From Anomaloglossus baeobatrachus (Eukaryota > Chordata > Amphibia > Anura > Aromobatidae): a DNA stretch of 64,000 nt. The translations under genes and the position numbers were made by a program. Location: positions 62,001 to 126,000 of the forward strand of contig NW_027442061.1 in assembly GCF_048569485.1 (NCBI RefSeq). Reading direction: 5' to 3'. The notes under the pieces were generated by a model. That model made no database searches, had not been told where the DNA came from, and was given only the letters and a program-made list of their open reading frames with translations. How positions within the stretch are numbered: the first letter of the stretch is position 1; every line of letters starts with the position of its first letter. Shown piece after piece: positions 58,401 through 62,467 of this stretch.

Positions 58401-61263
58401 TCTATATACCGGTCACACTGTAGCACTCTATATACCGGTCACACTGTAGCAGTCTATATACCGGTCACACTGTAGCACTCTATATACCGGTCACACTGTA
58501 GCACTCTATATACCGGTCACACTGTGGCACTCTATATACCGGTCACACTGTAGCACTCTATATACCGGTCACACTGTAGCAGTCTATATACCGGTCACAC
58601 TGTAGCACTCTATATACCGGTCACGCTGTAGCACTCTATATACCGGTCACACTGTGGCACTCTATATACCGGTCACACTGTAGCACTCTATATACCGGTC
58701 ACACTATAGCACTCTATATACCGGTCACACTGTGGCACTCTATATACCGGTCACACTGTAGCACTCTATATACCGGTCACACTGTGGCACTCTATATACC
58801 GGTCACACTGTGGCACTCTATATACCGGTCACACTGTGGCACTCTATATACCGGTCACACTGTAGCACTCTATATACCGGTCACACTGTGGCACTCTATA
58901 CCGGTCACACTGTGGCACTCTATATACCGGTCACACTGTAGCACTCTATATACCGGTCACACTGTGGCACTCTATATACCGGTCACACTGTGGCACTCTA
59001 TATACCGGTCACACTGTAGCACTCTATATACCGGTCACACTGTGGCACTCTATATACCGGTCACACTGTGGCACTCTATATACCGGTCACACTGTAGCAC
59101 TCTATATACCGGTCACGCTGTAGCACTCTATATACCGGTCACACTGTGGCACTCTATATACCGGTCACACTGTAGCACTCTATATACCGGTCACACTGTG
59201 GCACTCTATATACCGGTCACACTGTAGCACTCTATATACCGGTCACATTGTGGCACTCTATATACCGGTCACACTGTGGCACTCTATATACCGGTCACAC
59301 TGTAGCACTTTATATACCGGTCACACTATAGCACTCCATATACCGGTCACACTGTGGCACTCTATATACCGGTCACACTGTGGCACTTTATATACCGGTC
59401 ACACTGTGGCACTCTATATACCGGTCACACTGTGGCACTCTATATACCGGTCACACTGTGGCACTCTATATACCGGTCACACTGTGGCACTCTATATACC
59501 GGTCACACTGTAGTGCTCTATATACCGGTCACACTGTAGTGCTCTATATACCGGTCACACTGTAGCACTCTATATACAGGTCACACTGTAGCACTCTATA
59601 TACCGGTCACACTGTGGCACTCTATATACCGGTCACACTGTAGCACTCTATATACCGGTCACACTGTGGCACGCTATATACCGGTCACACTGTAGCACTC
59701 TATATACCGGTCACACTGTAGTGCTCTATATACCGGTCACACTGTAGCACTCTATATACAGGTCACACTGTAGCACTCTATATACCGGTCACACTGTGGC
59801 ACTCTATATACCGGTCACACTGTGGCACTCTATATACCGGTCACACTGTAGCACTCTATATACCGGTCACACTGTGGTACTCTATATACCGGTCACACTG
59901 TAGCACTCTATATACCGGTCACACTGTAGCACTCTATATACCGGTCACACTGTAGCACTCTATATACCGGTCACACTGTAGCACTCTATATACCGGTCAC
60001 ACTGTGGTACTCTATATACCGGTCACACTGTAGCACTCTATATACCGGTCACACTGTAGCACTCTATATACTGGTCACACTGTGGCACTCTATATACCGG
60101 TCACACTGTAGCACTCTATATACCGGTCACACTGTAGCGCTCTATATACCGGTCACACTGTAGCACTCTATATACCGGTCACACTGTGGCACTCTATATA
60201 CCGGTCACACTGTAGCACTCTATATACCGGTCACACTGTGGCACTCTATATACCGGTCACACTGTGGCACTCTATATACCGGTCACACTGTGGCACTCTA
60301 TATATCGGTCACACTGTGGCACTCTATATATCGGTCACACTGTGGCACTCTATATACCGGTCACACTGTGGCACTCTATATACCGGTCACACTGTGGCAC
60401 TCTATATACCGGTCACATTGTGGCACTCTATATACCGGTCACACTGTGGCACTCTATATACCGGTCACACTGTGGCACTCTATATATCGGTCACGCTGTA
60501 GCACTCTATATACCGGTCACACTGTGGCACTCTATATACCGGTCACACTGTAGCACTCTATATATCGGTCACGCTGTAGCACTCTATATACCGGTCACGC
60601 TGTAGCACTCTATATACCGGTCACACTGTAGCACTCTATATACCGGTCACACTGTAGCACTCTATATACCGGTCACACTGTAGCACTCTATATACCGGTC
60701 ACACTGTAGCACTCTATATACCGGTCACACTGTGGCACTCTATATACCGGTCACGCTGTAGCACTCTATATATCGGTCACACTGTAGCACTCTATATACC
60801 AGTCACACTGTAGCACTCTATATACCGGTCACACTGTAGCACTCTATATACCGGTCACACTGTAGCACTCTATATACCGGTCACACTGTAGCACTCTATA
60901 TACCGGTCACACTGTAGCACTCTATATACCGGTCACACTGTAGCACTCTATATACCGGTCACACTGTAGCACTCTATATACCGGTCACACTGTAGCACTC
61001 TATATACCGGTCACGCTGTAGCACTCTACATACCGGTCACACTGTAGCACTCTATATACTGGTCAGTCATGTACCGTGATATCATTGCTCTCCGCGCTCT
61101 CACCTGCCCAGGCTCCGTACTTCTGGATGTTGGTCCTCCATCGCTGGGACAGTATGTGGTTTTTCGCCCCCACCAGCAGAGCCCACACCTGCTTCAGGAT
61201 GAGGTACGTCAGGGCCAGGAGCCCCAGCAGGTTGAGCCAGGGGTGGGTTGTGGAGCCTTCCAT
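19371..61263 (-). CDS. 17-beta/20-beta hydroxysteroid dehydrogenase-type SDR (HSD17B3/HSD17B12/hsd20b2 clade), 11 exons
   Basis: Eleven exons (61263-61104, 54710-54664, 54592-54517, 44790-44680, 44294-44230, 42067-42023, 40438-40404, 30295-30214, 30125-30060, 19725-19576, 19481-19371) join in phase to 948 bases: 315 residues plus TAA. All introns are GT-AG. The start has A at -3 and G at +4. Residues about 9-32 form a hydrophobic membrane segment. TGATDGIG (56-63) is the NADPH-binding glycine motif, NNVG (133-136) stabilises the fold, and N162, S190, Y203 and K207 are the expected catalytic set (Ser-13-Tyr spacing as in human HSD17B12, as I recall it). Length and exon number match vertebrate HSD17B3 and HSD17B12. 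Family members reduce steroid ketones or very-long-chain 3-ketoacyl-CoA at the ER. Wording such as DFTGGSEIYP, NCNILS, VSTNM and REALNTVGY leans toward the fish 20-beta-HSD type 2 branch, but I cannot separate paralogues without a tree. The tail KMTKVK is basic but lacks a canonical KKXX motif. Confidence 0.93.
19576..19725 (-). CDS. SDR gene exon 10
   Basis: A 150-base phase-0 exon, residues 230-279, from SVLPHIVSTNMSR to REALNTVGYSHRTNGCLSH. This is the post-catalytic loop and helix of the substrate pocket. Acceptor CTGTCCTCGCAG, donor CAG|GTACCC. Confidence 0.95.
19894..20037. repeat. ACATACAGATATATGTATACAC minisatellite, fragment 1, ending in (TA)n
   Basis: Imperfect units of ACATACAGA, TACAT, GTATACACAGAGCACAT ending in a run of about 20 TA dinucleotides. 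The Gmr1-type element is inserted at the end of the TA run. The same minisatellite continues at 25096-25567 and 28934-29745. Confidence 0.85.
20038..20351 (+). repeat. 5' LTR of the Gmr1-type element
   Basis: 314 bases, TGTGAGAC to CTCACA, with a late ATTAAA and a short terminal region. It is about 98% identical to the right LTR. Confidence 0.92.
24783..25095 (+). repeat. 3' LTR of the Gmr1-type element
   Basis: 313 bases, preceded by the polypurine tract GAACTGAGGGGGGGGG. The ends match the left LTR. Confidence 0.92.
25096..25567. repeat. ACATACAGATATATGTATACAC minisatellite, fragment 2
   Basis: Continuation of the array cut by the Gmr1-type element. Units carry ACTGAGCACATACAT and AGAGAGCACCTACATACAGA, with a second TA run near 25420-25447. 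The Tc1 element at 25568 cuts it again. Confidence 0.85.
25568..28933 (+). mobile_element. Tc1-like element (Passport/Frog Prince/Sleeping Beauty type), degraded, with an internal minisatellite
   Basis: Ends CAGTTGTGCTCAAAAGTTTA and, inverted, CAATTGTGCTCAAAAGTTTA lie about 3.37 kb apart. Inner repeats (AAAACATCCAAATGGCCCTG near 25726 and its inverted match near 28780) give the IR/DR layout of this family. Transposase starts at 25954 (MGKAKELSTDLWEKI) with the paired-like helix-turn-helix. The C-terminal half after 28147 shows FGHNHKSYI, KHGGGLLMMWGCVSYKGTG, DLNIIEPLWGELKQ. The coding sequence is dead: stops in the C-terminal half, a duplicated 30-base piece near 28626-28680, and 1.8 kb of 23-bp repeats in the middle. 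Without the array it would be about 1.6 kb, the usual Tc1 size. Confidence 0.9.
26353..28147. repeat. 23-bp minisatellite inside the Tc1 transposase (~78 copies)
   Basis: Unit CCTCCAAACAGCCCAGAGAC plus GAG, with A/G and C/T variants. It sits exactly where Tc1 transposases read AKQHxDKPQxFW: upstream the frame gives YTKQPRDKPP, and downstream, straight after the last unit, NFCNKVIWS..FGHN. The unit therefore looks like an amplified piece of the transposase's own codons. 23 is not a multiple of three, yet all plus-strand frames stay open. Confidence 0.95.
28934..29745. repeat. ACATACAGATATATGTATACAC minisatellite, fragment 3
   Basis: About 22 units of roughly 35 bases, TACATACAGATATATGTATA followed by CACTGAGCACATACA. 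Same family as 19894-20037 and 25096-25567. These were once contiguous before the two transposon insertions. Confidence 0.9.
29746..30059. other. Intron 9 upstream end, with a dispersed-repeat fragment
   Basis: Non-repetitive intron sequence apart from GAGTGCAGCTCTGGAGTATA at 29891-29910, which also occurs at 42300 and 44035. No other feature supported. Confidence 0.5.
30060..30125 (-). CDS. SDR gene exon 9
   Basis: A 66-base phase-0 exon, residues 208-229: AFMDFFSRSLYQEYQSDGII then VQ, aligned to FVDFFSQCLHEEY of HSD17B12. Acceptor TTTTTTAG, donor CAG|GTATCA. Intron 8 before it is only 88 bases. Confidence 0.95.
30214..30295 (-). CDS. SDR gene exon 8 (catalytic Ser-Tyr-Lys)
   Basis: An 82-base exon for residues 180-207, including KGLIINVSSAAAARP and TMYGATK: the active-site serine (S190) and YxxxK (Y203, K207). 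Acceptor CTTCATAG, donor AAG|GTGCGT. Confidence 0.95.
30296..31612. other. Intron 7 sequence with a possible LTR fragment
   Basis: No exon seen. From about 30740 to 31150 the text (GGGTTGGGAGGCGGAGATAT, GGTCAGGAAGGCGGCTCAGA, GGGATAGCTAGGGACCCCCT) resembles LTRs of amphibian gypsy-type elements, but I could not find matching ends or a target duplication. It is recorded only as a possible old LTR fossil. Confidence 0.35.
31613..33350. repeat. (TCTC)n-rich pyrimidine array with CCGGTCTCTCTC and CTGATCTC variants
   Basis: About 1.7 kb of almost pure pyrimidine on the plus strand, with interspersed GG or GA steps in units of roughly 12-20 bases. On the gene's sense strand it is a GA-rich purine run. 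Apparent Ser/Leu and Arg/Glu-rich open frames are low-complexity readings. Confidence 0.95.
33540..34800. repeat. Long fold-back (inverted repeat) element
   Basis: A left arm of about 430 bases (33540-33970) and a right arm (34430-34800) are inverted copies at very roughly 70-75% identity. Examples are TAAGAGTTAAGGGCAGCCCA against TAAGGAGTTAATGGCAGCCC read inverted, and AGTAATCCACACGAGGTCCC in the right arm, inverted, against the left arm at about 33925. The spacer (33970-34430) carries its own tandem duplication of about 105 bases around CACAGCTGGAGTC.TTCACCTGTGAC. No transposase is seen, so it is probably a non-autonomous DNA element. Exact ends are uncertain. Confidence 0.7.
34951..35121. 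mobile_element. Short hairpin MITE with TTAA-like ends
   Basis: 171 bases that fold almost end to end. CCCCGTCACACACAGAGATA at the left is matched inverted by TATCTCTGTGTGTGACAGGG at the right, and GATCTGTGGTTGCAGT by ACTGCAACCACAGATC. The ends read TAAAG and CTTAA, suggesting a TTAA-targeting family such as piggyBac or Kolobok. The superfamily is not certain. Confidence 0.75.
35336..36015 (+). mobile_element. L2-like LINE 3' end with an internal minisatellite
   Basis: The frame from 35336 reads SSTLIHSSCNRLQDFSRASP then VFWNSLPQHIR, the C-terminal signature downstream of the reverse transcriptase of L2/CR1-group LINEs. The 3' end is TATAAATAAATAATAATAAT, the usual short tandem tail. Between them, at about 35555-35835, a GAGCTGCCGCCTCACCACCG unit of 23-30 bases is repeated about 11 times. 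The element is 5'-truncated and antisense to the gene. Confidence 0.8.
36180..38075 (+). mobile_element. Sushi-type Ty3/gypsy fossil, fragment
   Basis: An old, broken copy (several breaks) in intron 7, antisense to the gene. Parts in order: capsid-like gag (about 36410-36830, LPNKFSGD, ALEWATPLL), a CCHC knuckle (about 37055-37098, CFACKESGHYANKC), protease (about 37230, MDSGADGNFM) and the start of reverse transcriptase (about 37855-38070, CIDYRGLNAIT). No LTRs found. The right edge is where Tc1 copy A is inserted, and no gypsy sequence is recognisable beyond it. Confidence 0.85.
38076..39727 (-). mobile_element. Tc1/mariner element copy A, apparently intact
   Basis: 1,652 bases flanked by TA (38074-38075 and 39728-39729). 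Both ends carry CAGTTAGGTCCAGAAATATT in inverted orientation. Inner CAAAAGTAATTGGACAA repeats lie about 200 bases in on each side, giving an IR/DR layout. It carries one open transposase gene on the minus strand, the same strand as the host gene. Confidence 0.95.
38331..39368 (-). CDS. Tc1/mariner transposase, copy A (345 aa)
   Basis: Full-length cut-and-paste transposase. Residues 1-50 form the first helix-turn-helix of the paired-like DNA-binding domain; GRPR (58-61) is the AT-hook-like linker; residues about 65-130 form the second helix-turn-helix. The catalytic triad is D152 (in WTDET), D249 (in QMDNDPKH) and E284 (in NPIEH), a DD34E spacing. 345 residues is the normal Tc1 length, with no stop or frameshift. 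The product would bind its own inverted repeats and cut at TA. It differs from copy B at seven residues. Whether it is expressed from the host gene's intron cannot be told from sequence. Confidence 0.95.
   Translation of the reverse strand: MRSKELSIEVKQNILRLKKKKKSIREIADMLGVPKSTVGYIVRKKELTSELGNSKRPGRPRMTTVVDDRRILSLVKKNPFTTSTEVQNTLSEVGVSVSKSTVKRRLHESKYKGFTSRCKPFINSKNRQARVKFAEKHLMKPAQFWKSILWTDETKINLYQNDGKKRVWRRKGTAHDPRHTTSSVKHGGGNVMAWACMAFNGTGSLVFIDDITADKSSRMNSEVYRDILSAQIQPNAAKLIGRRFIVQMDNDPKHTAKATQEFMSAKKWNILQWPSQSPDLNPIEHAFHLLKSRLKTERPTNKQDLKAAAVKAWQSIKKEETQRLVMSMGSRLKAVIASKGFATKY
39728..40403. other. Unassigned intron 7 sequence with two diverged repeat units
   Basis: After a short AT run (39755-39785), two blocks near 39985-40085 and 40118-40215 share GAGG.CCTCCTCTA, TTCTAATTNTTGGCA and CTTGCA.T in the same order. 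This is probably an old tandem duplication of about 130 bases in an unidentified interspersed repeat. A minus-strand open frame covers it but shows no domain. Confidence 0.45.
40404..40438 (-). CDS. SDR gene exon 7 (35-base micro-exon)
   Basis: Codons 169-179 and two bases of codon 180, MTRIVLPRMLL, matching MTQLVLPGM of HSD17B12. Acceptor GTTTTTTAG, donor GAA|GTAAGT. It is bracketed by the 43-bp array upstream and 10 kb of transposons downstream. Only the phase match and homology make so small an exon secure. Confidence 0.9.
40487..41990. repeat. 43-bp minisatellite filling intron 6 (~35 copies)
   Basis: Unit CACCCTGCAGGGGGAGGAGA then CTCATAGCTCCTCCTATCTGTAT. Inside it GGGGAGGAG and CTCCTCC are inverted around ACTCATAG, so each unit can form a hairpin. 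On the gene's sense strand each unit reads TCTCCTCCCCCTGCAG|GG, a near-consensus 3' splice site. The array occupies about 95% of the 1,584-base intron between exons 6 and 7. Confidence 0.97.
42023..42067 (-). CDS. SDR gene exon 6 (45-base micro-exon)
   Basis: Codons 154-168 in phase 0, RIDNILNCNILSTVQ, matching the INxNILSV helix of the family that carries the catalytic Asn. Acceptor ATTTCTAG, donor CAA|GTAAGT. The 43-bp array begins about 30 bases past its donor. Confidence 0.92.
42165..42351. repeat. Dispersed amphibian-type repeat, left part, split by Tc1 copy B
   Basis: GTGAGTGCAGCTCTGGAGTA at 42300 recurs at 44035 on the far side of the Tc1 element and at 29890. The sequence left of the element (ending TCAGTAATG) continues naturally into the right side (GTACACAGTGACTGC), so the transposon interrupted a repeat with a period of about 80 bases. 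Confidence 0.7.
42352..44002 (+). mobile_element. Tc1/mariner element copy B, apparently intact
   Basis: 1,651 bases, TA at 42350-42351 and 44003-44004, ends CAGTCAGGGCCAGAAATATT and the inverted CAGTTAGGTCCAGAAATCTT. Same family as copy A but on the opposite strand and in the adjacent large intron (intron 5). The left end has two changes relative to copy A's end, which might weaken transposase binding. Confidence 0.95.
42711..43748 (+). CDS. Tc1/mariner transposase, copy B (345 aa)
   Basis: Same domain layout and triad as copy A: D152, D249, E284, no stop or frameshift. It differs from copy A at residues 34, 42, 49, 132, 166, 245 and 252. The last is notable: the almost invariant proline of the Tc1 DNDPKH motif is arginine here (DNDRKH), right next to the second catalytic aspartate, so this copy may be catalytically impaired even though the frame is open. 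About 98% identity to copy A implies both descend from a recently active source. Confidence 0.95.
   Translation: MRSKELSIEVKQNILRLKKKKKSIREIADMLGVAKSTVGYILRKKELTGELGNSKRPGRPRMTTVVDDRRILSLVKKNPFTTSTEVQNTLSEVGVSVSKSTVKRRLHESKYKGFTSRCKPFINSKNRQARVTFAEKHLMKPAQFWKSILWTDETKINLYQNDGKKKVWRRKGTAHDPRHTTSSVKHGGGNVMAWACMAFNGTGSLVFIDDITADKSSRMNSEVYRDILSAQIQPNAAKLIGRRFKVQMDNDRKHTAKATQEFMSAKKWNILQWPSQSPDLNPIEHAFHLLKSRLKTERPTNKQDLKAAAVKAWQSIKKEETQRLVMSMGSRLKAVIASKGFATKY
44230..44294 (-). CDS. SDR gene exon 5 (NNVG motif)
   Basis: A 65-base exon for residues 132-153, VNNVGMIFSDGNRFLDTSDI, carrying the SDR NNVG motif. Acceptor TCCTACAG, donor CAAG|GTGAGC. Intron 4 upstream of it is 385 bases. Confidence 0.94.
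44295..44679. other. Intron 4
   Basis: 385 bases of intron with no repeat or other feature recognised. Confidence 0.7.
44680..44790 (-). CDS. SDR gene exon 4
   Basis: A 111-base exon for residues 95-131 and one base of codon 132, including TKIIQVDFTGGSEIYP and DLDIGVL. The D after QV is the conserved acidic residue contacting the adenine side. Acceptor CTCCTTAG, donor CTAG|GTAGGG. It lies 9.7 kb from exon 3 because intron 3 took the LTR insertions. Confidence 0.94.
44935..45000. repeat. 53-bp palindrome-bearing minisatellite, fragment 1
   Basis: One and a part units. The unit runs GACGCATCCACAGTTCTCTC, CATTTACTGTGGGCCTTGAG, GAGTGGAGAGGTG. The junction of units forms GTGGACGCATCCAC, a near-perfect palindrome. 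It is interrupted at GATG by the LTR at 45001. Confidence 0.85.
45001..46162 (+). mobile_element. Solo LTR, related to the cold-shock-domain element's LTR
   Basis: 1,162 bases from TGTGACGCCCCTG to GGGGCGGTACA with a 4-base duplication GATG at 44997-45000 and 46163-46166. Start, end and an internal block (GGGTGGCGTCACA, CCCCCCTTTCA) resemble the LTRs at 46379-54115, but it is clearly more diverged from them than they are from one another. No internal region. Older relative of the same family. Confidence 0.82.
46163..46378. repeat. 53-bp palindrome-bearing minisatellite, fragment 2
   Basis: About four units between the solo LTR and the next LTR element. The right edge, GTGGACG, is the target site of the latter. 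Confidence 0.9.
46379..47601 (+). repeat. LTR 1 of the cold-shock-domain element
   Basis: 1,223 bases. An open frame crossing its right part into the body also occurs in the second copy but shows no domain, and I treat it as a shadow. Confidence 0.88.
47700..47846 (+). promoter_or_regulatory. Promoter-like block inside body 1 of the LTR element
   Basis: Within 200 bases before the ORF start: TTTGGCGCGAAAA (E2F-type site, 47703), CTCCGCCCC (GC box, about 47765) and TATAAAAG (47839-47846), with the ATG at 47901. It lies outside the LTR. The same block is in body 2 (about 50962-51105). Whether it is used is unknown. Confidence 0.55.
47901..48989 (+). CDS. Cold-shock-domain protein of the LTR element, copy 1 (362 aa)
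   Basis: The open frame starts MWMPSRSTVAP. Residues about 20-60 are a helical, charged segment (LYLRLQVKMQLLMEEWETD). Residues about 65-240 are Pro/Ala-rich and low complexity. Residues about 245-265 are a charged helix (ERERKKAELVAQAIREKENL). Residues about 270-342 resemble a cold-shock domain: GQVRRFDVRRGYGFI matches the KWFN...GYGFI strand pair with its RNP1 motif, KVFVARRDVNAH matches the VFVH RNP2 strand, and DDIVQY and GWFALDAK fit the last strands. Cold-shock domains bind single-stranded RNA or DNA (Y-box proteins, Lin28). There is no zinc knuckle, so it is not an ordinary gag; it could be a captured host domain acting as a nucleic-acid chaperone. Function is inference. Confidence 0.78.
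   Translation: MWMPSRSTVAPAPGTAAWVEIRTAQLYLRLQVKMQLLMEEWETDMADVIATVRRREEEAEKGRVSDPRPYVPEGPVAAAEGPGPSPLPPLPPSPPVPEAVTPPLGPLPPQPVAIPSPSALADRPVARARGKSEVLPWKAPKSAPEAVPEKFPEPELVTRSEPKAQPRKAPVPIPHTSAEVAPGCRCKAAPKAKTPRDLPPRALTVGNIQDVPRGLIRAPELAAAPYWDREPVPLGLEISERERKKAELVAQAIREKENLRQATFRVRGPLYEGQVRRFDVRRGYGFIYEPGLEAKVFVARRDVNAHLPEEHPGRNLMPDDIVQYTRHCGERGWFALDAKLRGSQESRVSPAPPPSDEAEGPE
49639..50860 (+). repeat. LTR 2 (shared middle LTR) of the cold-shock-domain element
   Basis: 1,222 bases. It serves both as the right LTR of body 1 (preceded by AAGGGGGAA) and the left LTR of body 2 (followed by the primer-site-like sequence). Confidence 0.88.
51160..52248 (+). CDS. Cold-shock-domain protein of the LTR element, copy 2 (362 aa)
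   Basis: Same length and start as copy 1 with a single residue difference that I can see (RAPKLAAAP for RAPELAAAP). The cold-shock region is identical. The flanking body is also nearly identical, so the duplication is recent and identity alone does not show selection on the protein. Confidence 0.78.
   Translation: MWMPSRSTVAPAPGTAAWVEIRTAQLYLRLQVKMQLLMEEWETDMADVIATVRRREEEAEKGRVSDPRPYVPEGPVAAAEGPGPSPLPPLPPSPPVPEAVTPPLGPLPPQPVAIPSPSALADRPVARARGKSEVLPWKAPKSAPEAVPEKFPEPELVTRSEPKAQPRKAPVPIPHTSAEVAPGCRCKAAPKAKTPRDLPPRALTVGNIQDVPRGLIRAPKLAAAPYWDREPVPLGLEISERERKKAELVAQAIREKENLRQATFRVRGPLYEGQVRRFDVRRGYGFIYEPGLEAKVFVARRDVNAHLPEEHPGRNLMPDDIVQYTRHCGERGWFALDAKLRGSQESRVSPAPPPSDEAEGPE
52897..54115 (+). repeat. 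LTR 3 of the cold-shock-domain element
   Basis: 1,219 bases. It carries more private differences than LTRs 1 and 2 and ends CCCGCGACA next to the GACG target copy. Confidence 0.88.
54116..54446. repeat. 53-bp palindrome-bearing minisatellite, fragment 3
   Basis: About six units, some shortened to 50 bases, continuing the array interrupted at 46378. It ends about 70 bases before exon 3's donor. Confidence 0.9.
54517..54592 (-). CDS. SDR gene exon 3
   Basis: A 76-base exon for residues 70-94 and one base of codon 95 (LARRGFDIVLISRSMEKL...). This is the second strand and cofactor-specificity region, where the RS after LI is typical of NADPH users in this clade. Acceptor TCCATAG, donor ATCG|GTAAGT. 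Confidence 0.95.
54664..54710 (-). CDS. SDR gene exon 2 (cofactor glycine motif)
   Basis: A 47-base exon for residues 54-69, VVTGATDGIGKSYALE, the NADPH-binding motif. Acceptor CCCACAG, donor GAG|GTCAGT. Intron 2 after it is only 71 bases. Confidence 0.95.
54976..61064. repeat. 26-bp minisatellite filling intron 1 (~233 copies)
   Basis: Unit TATACCGGTCACACTGTAGC plus ACTCTA, with a G/A variant (GTGGCAC/GTAGCAC) and rarer ones. It shows higher-order structure: the segment about 55930-57680 recurs at about 58000-59730, and a rare 22-base unit missing TATA appears near 56070, 56845, 58145 and 58895. It covers about 95% of the 6.4-kb first intron and stops about 40 bases before exon 1. Confidence 0.98.
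61104..61263 (-). CDS. SDR gene exon 1 (start codon, membrane anchor)
   Basis: Encodes residues 1-53 and the first base of codon 54. It holds the start codon in a good context, the N-terminal membrane segment, and KYGAWA leading into the Rossmann fold. The donor is GCAG|GTGAGA. The 26-bp intronic array begins only about 37 bases after this donor. Confidence 0.92.
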
Positions 61264-62467
61264 GCTCCTCTCTGTGCTGCTCCTCTGTCCCTCAGGGCTG
61301 CCCGTCCCTGTGCCGTGTGCTAGTTACACCCTCCTTCGTTATACTTTATCATATGGGAAGGCATTACACAATATTCACCGCTCCCCATATAGTAGTGCCT
61401 GCACTTTACAAGATGGATCAAATCCCCATCGCAGGACGATACACGGGAGTCGGGCAGCTGTGCAGGGCAGCTGTGCAGGGGAGCTGTGCAGGGGAGCCGT
61501 GCAGGGGAGCCGTGCAGCAGGGGAGCTGCGCAGAGCTGTTATGTAATAAAAACACTGCCAGCCAAAAGTCCAAAAGTGCAATAGCACCCCACACATGTCC
61601 TAAATTGCTCTGTGCTCCGCTTATATGGTGAGCTTTGTAAAAATATTGCCGTCTACATATTTATCACTAGACTGCAACCCAGCTTTCCCATCACCATCAA
61701 GAATCTCAGAGATCATCATCACAAACCTGCAACCCAACTTTCCCATCATCAACAATCTCAGAGACTATAATCATAAACCTGCAACCCAGCTTTCCCCAAG
61801 TCAACATCATTGAAAGTATAACTGAGTTGGAACCCAGCTTTCCCATCATCATAAACATTCTTAGAGATCATCATCACAAACCTGCAACCCAGCTTTCCCA
61901 GGATCAGACTCTGAATGCCTCATCATTGAACTGCATCTAATTAATGGAAGTCTAAGAAGTTATAATCATTGAGCTGCAACCCAGTATCATCACTGAGGCA
62001 GTACCCAGCTTTCCCAGCGGCGTGAGCTCATGCTATCACTGACCTGCAACCCAGCTTTACCGTGTTCTGTGCTATAGAATGTTTATGTATCTGTAAAAAA
62101 ACAGATGATCCGTGTGCCATCCATTTTTTTTTTCCTCGCACCCGTAGCCTTGCATTGTAGTCTTGGCCGTTTTACACCGCCATACGCTGCACGCTGAGAT
62201 TTTCTTTTTTTTCCCTCAGGCCGAAAACAGCTGCAGAATAAATCTCAGATCAGCGCTGCCTCATTGTTTAGCATTGGTGCACTCGTATTTGTACGCAGAT
62301 TAGAGCGAGGTCTAAGAAGGTATCATGGAGTTGCACCCAATCCTTCCCAGTGATACCCGCAGCTCGATTGCAGCCATCCATTAACTGCAGCCTCTAGTTG
62401 GATCAGCACCACAGCTGCAACTTTTCTTTTCCAGTTCAAAAGCCGCCTCAGATCATATAATCCGTGA
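61264..62467. other. Upstream region of the SDR gene
   Basis: Presumed 5' UTR and promoter side of the gene (minus strand). I see no convincing TATA box or CpG island. At 61455-61515 five or six copies of a CAGCTGTGCAGGGGAG-type unit of about 14 bases are present. From about 61675 the text carries diverged CTGCAACCCAGCTTTCCCATC motifs, probably old relatives of the 171-bp repeat further on. Confidence 0.5.
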
